Origin: Alistipes sp.
GTDB taxonomy: Bacteria > Bacteroidota > Bacteroidia > Bacteroidales > Rikenellaceae
Direction of reading: 5' to 3'
Length of the DNA: 64,000 nucleotides
Assembly (NCBI GenBank): GCA_017532885.1
Contig: JAFXIS010000057.1
Location: 1-64,000, forward strand
A model generated the notes under the pieces. The model saw only the letters and a program-made list of their open reading frames with translations, had not been told where the DNA came from and made no database searches. Of this stretch, positions 60,295 to 64,000 are shown piece by piece; the first letter of the stretch is position 1, and each line of letters opens with the position of its first letter. Position numbers and translations under genes: made by a program.

Positions 60295-61767
60295 TTATTC
60301 ACCGCGTGTGTAGTTCGGGGTTTCGCGTGTAATGGTAATGTCATGCGGGTGATTCTCGACAACTCCGTTCGAGGTGATGCGCACGAACTTCGCCTTTTGC
60401 AACTCTCCGATATTGTGCGCTCCGCAGTAACCCATACCGGCACGAATACCTCCAACCAACTGATATACCGTCTCGTTAAGTGAGCCCTTGAATGGTACGC
60501 GACCCACAATGCCCTCCGGAACAAGTTTCAAGGCATCTTTCTGCTCGCCCTGGAAGTAACGGTCTGATGAGCCCGCCTTCATGGCATCGATAGAACCCAT
60601 ACCGCGATAGGTCTTGAACTTACGGCCGTTATAGATAATTGTTTCGCCCGGTGACTCCTCGGTACCTGCAAACATTGAGCCAACCATAACGCAGTCGCCA
60701 CCTGCAGCCAAAGCCTTCACGCAGTCACCCGAATAGCGCAAGCCTCCATCGGCAATAACGGGGATTCCGCTGCCCTTAATGGCATGTGAAGCATCGTAGA
60801 TTGCTGTAAGCTGGGGAACATCCACGCCGGCGATGATGCGGGTAGTACAGATTGAGCCGGGGCCAATGCCGACCTTGATGCCATCGGCACCCGCAGCAAC
60901 CAACATCTTGGCAGCCTCGGCAGTAGCGATATTTCCGACAACAACATCCAACTCGGGGAAGTGGCTCTTAATCTTCTTAAGCATCTCGATAACATTCTTC
61001 GAGTGGCCATGTGCCGAATCCAAAACCACAGCATCAACACCCTCGGCCATCAAAGCTTGAACGCGCTCCATAGCATCGGGAGTAATACCAATACCGGCAG
61101 CTACGCGCAAACGGCCCTTCGAGTCCTTGCAGGCATTGGGATGATCCTGTACCTTTGTTATATCTTTATAGGTAATAAGTCCGATAAGTTTGTTATTATC
61201 GTCCACAACGGGCAGCTTCTCAATCTTATTCGAGAGCAAAATCTCGGAAGCCTTCTCCAACTCGGTAGAGTGTGTGGTGATAATGTTCTCCCTGGTCATG
61301 ACCTCGCCGATTTTGCGGCCCATATCGCGCTGGAAACGCAAATCGCGGTTGGTAACAATGCCAATAAGCAGATTTTCGTCATCCACAACAGGAATACCGC
61401 CAATCTTATTATCGTGCATCAATTGCAGAGCATCGCCCACAGTCTGCTCCTTAGAGATTGTAATGGGGTCATAAATCATACCACTCTCGGCACGCTTTAC
61501 ACGGCGAACATGCGCAGCCTGCTCGGCAATAGACATGTTTTTATGAATTACGCCGATACCACCCTCACGCGCGAGGGCAATAGCCAAAGGAGCCTCCGTT
61601 ACGGTATCCATAGCGGCAGACACAATGGGTATGTTCAATTTGATATTGCGCGAAAAACGAGTCTCGGTAGAGACTGTACGCGGCATTACTTCTGAATAGG
61701 CGGGTACGAGCAACACATCGTCGAAGGTCAAGCCTGTCGATTGTACCCTTTCATCGATGAATGACAT
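60295..61767 (-). CDS. guaB: IMP dehydrogenase
   Basis: NAD-dependent enzyme that makes XMP from IMP, the committed step to GMP. ATG at 61765-61767 gives 490 residues and puts the family start (MSFIDERVQSTGLTFDDVLLVPAYSEVMP) at residue 1; the longer frame starts upstream of the promoter -7 box region. Two CBS domains lie in the middle (~95-210, with GGIPVVDDENLLIGIVTNRD). The catalytic Cys is in GIGPGSICTTRI; IADGGLRYSGD and MFAGTEESPGE, then YRGMGSIDAM, follow. It has a full promoter and its own terminator. Confidence 0.97.
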   Translation of the reverse strand: MSFIDERVQSTGLTFDDVLLVPAYSEVMPRTVSTETRFSRNIKLNIPIVSAAMDTVTEAPLAIALAREGGIGVIHKNMSIAEQAAHVRRVKRAESGMIYDPITISKEQTVGDALQLMHDNKIGGIPVVDDENLLIGIVTNRDLRFQRDMGRKIGEVMTRENIITTHSTELEKASEILLSNKIEKLPVVDDNNKLIGLITYKDITKVQDHPNACKDSKGRLRVAAGIGITPDAMERVQALMAEGVDAVVLDSAHGHSKNVIEMLKKIKSHFPELDVVVGNIATAEAAKMLVAAGADGIKVGIGPGSICTTRIIAGVDVPQLTAIYDASHAIKGSGIPVIADGGLRYSGDCVKALAAGGDCVMVGSMFAGTEESPGETIIYNGRKFKTYRGMGSIDAMKAGSSDRYFQGEQKDALKLVPEGIVGRVPFKGSLNETVYQLVGGIRAGMGYCGAHNIGELQKAKFVRITSNGVVENHPHDITITRETPNYTRGE

Positions 61768-61792
61768 AATGCAGTAGGGTTTTTGTTGCGCA

Positions 61793-61823
61793 CAAAGATA
61801 CAGAGAAGAATTCAAAATTCAAA
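61793..61823 (-). promoter_or_regulatory. guaB promoter
   Basis: On the minus strand TTTG (61820-61823), a 19-nt spacer, then TATCTTTG (61793-61800). The -33 box is formed by an AATTCAAA repeat. Confidence 0.78.
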
Positions 61824-61838
61824 ATGCAAGATTCAAAA
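61811..61838. repeat. AATTCAAA heptamer array at the guaB promoter
   Basis: Three AATTCAAA-type units (two exact, one AATGCAAG). The second unit provides the guaB -33 box. Confidence 0.8.
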
Positions 61839-61863
61839 TTTTGGCTGGCGCAGCAAAAAAATA

Positions 61864-62070
61864 GGGAATTTAGGGAAGTTAGTGAATGTAGGGAATTTTG
61901 TGCAGATGCAAAAATAGTCTCGACACTTCTCCAAACTCTCTAAATTCCTTAATTTCCCAAATAATTTTGAACCGACGCTGCGGTGCGAAAGCAGAGGGTA
62001 CTTGCACATTATGCCGAGCTGCGATGAGGAAATGAGAATTTATTTCTCATAATTTAGAATTTTGAATTAA
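61864..62070. repeat. Composite intergenic element, copy 2 (before rsmH)
   Basis: The left arm GGGAATTTAGGGAAGTTAG (61864-61882) is mirrored by CTAAATTCCTTAATTTCCC (61940-61958), 16 of 19 positions pairing. It is followed by TAATTTTGAACCGACGC, GCAGAGGG, ACTTGCAC and TATGCC, as in copy 1. The end is the hairpin ATGAGA/TCTCAT at 62032-62050. With the guaB promoter this fills the 343-bp gap; there is no mraZ gene. Confidence 0.7.
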
Positions 62071-62110
62071 AAGATGTAACTTTACACCCAAATATACTTT
62101 CTTGGAAGAA

Positions 62111-63025
62111 ATGCCGACAGATAGCACAACATATCATGTTCCTGTACTTTTGGAGGAGTCAATCGAGTTGCTTGATATTCAGCCCGAAGGGACTTATTGC
62201 GACCTTACATTCGGAGGAGGTGGTCACTCTCGACGCATATTGCAATCGTTGGGTGAGGGTGGGCGATTATTCTCGTTCGACCAGGACCGCGATACACTGA
62301 AAAATGCACCCGACGATGAAAGATTTAATTATGTGGAGAGCAATTTCCGCTTTTTAAGAGGTGCGCTACGCTTGAGGGAGGTCAAGCAGGTGGATGGTAT
62401 TTTGGCGGATTTAGGCGTATCATCGCACCACTTCGATGCCACAGAGCGAGGTTTCTCGTTCCGAGGTGAGGCTCCGTTGGATATGCGCATGAATCAGCGT
62501 GGAGGTCGCACGGCTGCCGACATAGTGAATCAATACGATGCCGAAGCGTTAGGGCGCATACTGAAGGAGTATGGCGAGTTAGACACCACATGGAAGATTG
62601 CGTCGTGCATCGTAAGGGCGCGAGAGCAGGCACCCATACTCACCACAGCACAGTTGGTCGAGGCGGTGAAGCCCTGCACACCGAAGCGTGACGAGTCGAA
62701 GTTCTTGACAAAGCTTTTTCAGGCTCTGCGCATCGAGGTAAATGGCGAGATGGAGGCCCTGAAGATGGCTTTGGAGCAGTCGCTCAAGGTGTTACGCCCC
62801 GGAGGAAGGCTTGTAGTTATATCGTACCACTCGTTGGAGGATAGACTGGTGAAGAATTTTATGCGTAGCGGAAATTTCGAGGGCAAGGTCGAGCAGGACT
62901 TCTTTGGTCGTAGTCAGACACCCTTCGAGGTGGTTACGCGCAAGGCGGTTGTTCCGACTAATGAGGAGGTGGCACGAAATCCCCGCTCGCGTTCGGCAAA
63001 ATTGCGCGCAGCGATAAAATTGTAA
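62111..63025 (+). CDS. rsmH: 16S rRNA (cytosine-1402-N4)-methyltransferase
   Basis: Methylates C1402 in the ribosomal P site; formerly MraW. ATG at 62111 with the ribosome site GGAAGAA gives 304 residues; a TTG nine bases earlier is less likely. Motifs are YHVPVLLEESIELL at the N-terminus, the SAM loop DLTFGGGGHSRRIL, ILADLGVSSHHFD, RGFSFRGEAPLDMRM, and near the C-terminus ISYHSLEDRLVKNFM. It opens a rightward rsmH-ftsL-ftsI block, the usual head of the division and cell wall cluster, but without mraZ. Confidence 0.96.
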   Translation: MPTDSTTYHVPVLLEESIELLDIQPEGTYCDLTFGGGGHSRRILQSLGEGGRLFSFDQDRDTLKNAPDDERFNYVESNFRFLRGALRLREVKQVDGILADLGVSSHHFDATERGFSFRGEAPLDMRMNQRGGRTAADIVNQYDAEALGRILKEYGELDTTWKIASCIVRAREQAPILTTAQLVEAVKPCTPKRDESKFLTKLFQALRIEVNGEMEALKMALEQSLKVLRPGGRLVVISYHSLEDRLVKNFMRSGNFEGKVEQDFFGRSQTPFEVVTRKAVVPTNEEVARNPRSRSAKLRAAIKL

Positions 63026-63039
63026 AAAATAGAGAATAC

Positions 63040-63561
63040 ATGTACCCGCAGAGTGATAATGATGAATTTAACCCCTTGACAGAGGAGGAGTTGCGCAAGG
63101 CTGAGGAGGAGGAAGAGTTCCGCCGCCGCGTGCGTCGCGAGGTGCTGCGCGTACAGAGTGGCGAGGCTGACGAGGATATTGAGCGCGACCGCGAGGAGCA
63201 GGAGGAGGCCGAGCGCGAAGAGAAGGAACGCGAGGCAAAGAAGCAGAAGAAGCGTTCACGGCTTTTCTGGCAGCTCTTTTCGGGGAATATTCTCATAAAC
63301 AAAAGTGTAGCAGATAATTACCACTATTTTGCAGCAATTGCCGTGATGTGTTTCGTGAGCATCGCCGTGATGTTTATGACCCTGTATGCCGACCTCAGAT
63401 ACTCGCAATTGGAGCGCGAATTACAGTTGGTGCGCGAGCGTTCGATTCGCTTGCAGGAGCAGCTATACAACAGCACAACGCACTCGGCAATAAAAGAGCA
63501 GCTCAAGGAGCGTGGTATCCCCTTAAAAGACCCCGACAAGGCAAAGGAGATTGTAGAATAG
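63040..63561 (+). CDS. ftsL: FtsL-like division protein with long charged N-terminus
   Basis: Small bitopic divisome protein placed where ftsL always stands, between rsmH (14 bp) and ftsI. The product has 173 residues. Residues 1-75 are highly charged (Glu and Arg runs) and likely helical in the cytoplasm. One hydrophobic helix spans ~97-115, and the periplasmic part ~116-150 (LERELQLVRERSIRLQEQL) is a coiled coil, as in FtsL. It ends in LKERGIPLKDPDKAKEIVE, a typical Bacteroidetes FtsL end. The long N-terminus is larger than the 20-40 residues usual in other phyla. Confidence 0.85.
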   Translation: MYPQSDNDEFNPLTEEELRKAEEEEEFRRRVRREVLRVQSGEADEDIERDREEQEEAEREEKEREAKKQKKRSRLFWQLFSGNILINKSVADNYHYFAAIAVMCFVSIAVMFMTLYADLRYSQLERELQLVRERSIRLQEQLYNSTTHSAIKEQLKERGIPLKDPDKAKEIVE

Positions 63562-63604
63562 GCGCATCGAAGGCAATAGAGAAAGGCAAAGATAGACGAA
63601 AACG

Positions 63605-64000
63605 ATGGCAAAGAAGCAGAACGATATAGATGTAAAGGACGAGATGTTCGGCAGGGTGAAGCTGGTATATGGGCTCTTTATCGTGGTGGCACTTCTTGTG
63701 CTTGTGCGTTTGATTTGGGTTTTTGCTATAAGTGACGAGATTCACCACAACGCCCAGAAGCTCGATGAGCGCATATTCCGCATGGATACGGTATATGCTC
63801 GACGCGGTTCGATTTTGGCACGCGACGGAGCCCCACTTGCTACCTCGATTTTGCGTTACAGGGTCGATTTCGACATGGCAAGTGAGGGATTTGATTCGTT
63901 GGCGTTATTTAAGGAAAATGCCGACTCGTTAGCGAAGCTCTTGGCTCCATTTTTTAAGGACCGCACAGCAAAGGAGTATAGTCAAGCGTTGCTTAAAGAG
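63605..64000 (+). CDS. ftsI: Penicillin-binding protein FtsI (partial, C-terminus off the right edge)
   Basis: Septal transpeptidase (PBP3 family). The first 132 codons are visible and run off the window. ATG at 63605 is 43 bp after the ftsL stop. A membrane helix spans ~20-43 (VKLVYGLFIVVALLVLVRLIWVF in part), followed by the conserved start of the periplasmic region YARRGSILARDGAPLATSI, which is the RGxIxDRxGxxLA motif of class B PBPs. Catalytic motifs lie beyond the edge. Position after rsmH and ftsL makes FtsI the clear choice. Confidence 0.92.
   Translation, partial: MAKKQNDIDVKDEMFGRVKLVYGLFIVVALLVLVRLIWVFAISDEIHHNAQKLDERIFRMDTVYARRGSILARDGAPLATSILRYRVDFDMASEGFDSLALFKENADSLAKLLAPFFKDRTAKEYSQALLKE

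Noticed and set aside
1..64000. Search for an integrated phage, conjugative element, restriction or defence island.
   Set aside because: Apart from the small GIY-YIG unit no integrase, transposase, phage structural, restriction or toxin-antitoxin gene was recognised; the gene content is mostly core housekeeping.

Overview
The window is chromosomal DNA of a member of the order Bacteroidales. Three things support this. The promoters fit the Bacteroidetes consensus (TTTG, about 19-20 nt, TAnnTTTG) rather than sigma-70. Several genes belong to families typical of the phylum: gldE beside a phosphopantetheinyl transferase, DUF4270 lipoprotein behind a stand-alone GT5 domain, DUF3098 behind ftsX, an S46 dipeptidyl-peptidase, and a BspA-type leucine-rich repeat lipoprotein. 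The dispersed AATTCAAA and GTCATTCTGAG/GTCATTGCGAG intergenic repeats also fit. A Rikenellaceae/Alistipes-like host is possible but not shown. No rRNA, tRNA, CRISPR array, prophage or IS transposase was seen.

Layout. 1-2300: leftward str operon rpsL-rpsG-fusA (fusA runs off the edge). 2301-3083: long non-coding region with a strong promoter and a 165-bp-period direct repeat ahead of leuS. 5906-10755: leftward block with aldehyde dehydrogenase, short-chain dehydrogenase, sugar MFS transporter and a polyprenyl diphosphate synthase. 10866-22025: rightward block with YfhO-like membrane protein, ftsX, DUF3098, uppP, truB, queA, GT5-like protein, DUF4270 lipoprotein and topA. 22072-23256: a secreted bleomycin-hydrolase-type C1 peptidase broken by one in-frame TAA. 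23335-25782: leftward small exported protein, YitT family protein and TIGR01212 radical SAM protein. 25898-41044: rightward block with priA, comF, dnaB, yifB, then murG-murC-ftsQ-ftsA-ftsZ, gldE and PPTase. 41233-48216: MATE pump, then leftward pth, ctc/L25, a secreted alpha/beta hydrolase, a PiT phosphate transporter and a cyclophilin lipoprotein. 48340-55337: rightward S46 peptidase, xseA-xseB, a zinc-ribbon methyltransferase and a Rel/SpoT protein. 55634-61767: leftward surface lipoprotein, GMP synthase, a GIY-YIG nuclease unit and guaB. 62111-64000: rsmH-ftsL-ftsI, running off the right edge.

How the genes fit together. Much of the window is core informational and envelope machinery: translation factors, replication restart and helicase, nucleotide synthesis, lipid II synthesis and division. 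The division and cell wall cluster is in two pieces, with murG...ftsZ lying about 23 kb before rsmH-ftsL-ftsI on the same strand.

The most unusual items are these: (1) a compact unit in which a 99-residue GIY-YIG nuclease gene sits between two palindromic inverted repeats and separates guaB from guaA; (2) a GMP synthase whose glutaminase domain has lost its catalytic core; (3) two copies of a composite structured intergenic element ahead of xseA and rsmH, one with an extra palindrome nested inside; (4) AATTCAAA repeats that supply promoter -33 boxes; (5) a poly-G tract at the -33 position of a surface lipoprotein gene; (6) a possible structured RNA after rel; (7) FtsQ with a charged helical insertion of about 120 residues. 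Everything here is read by eye; no database search was run.
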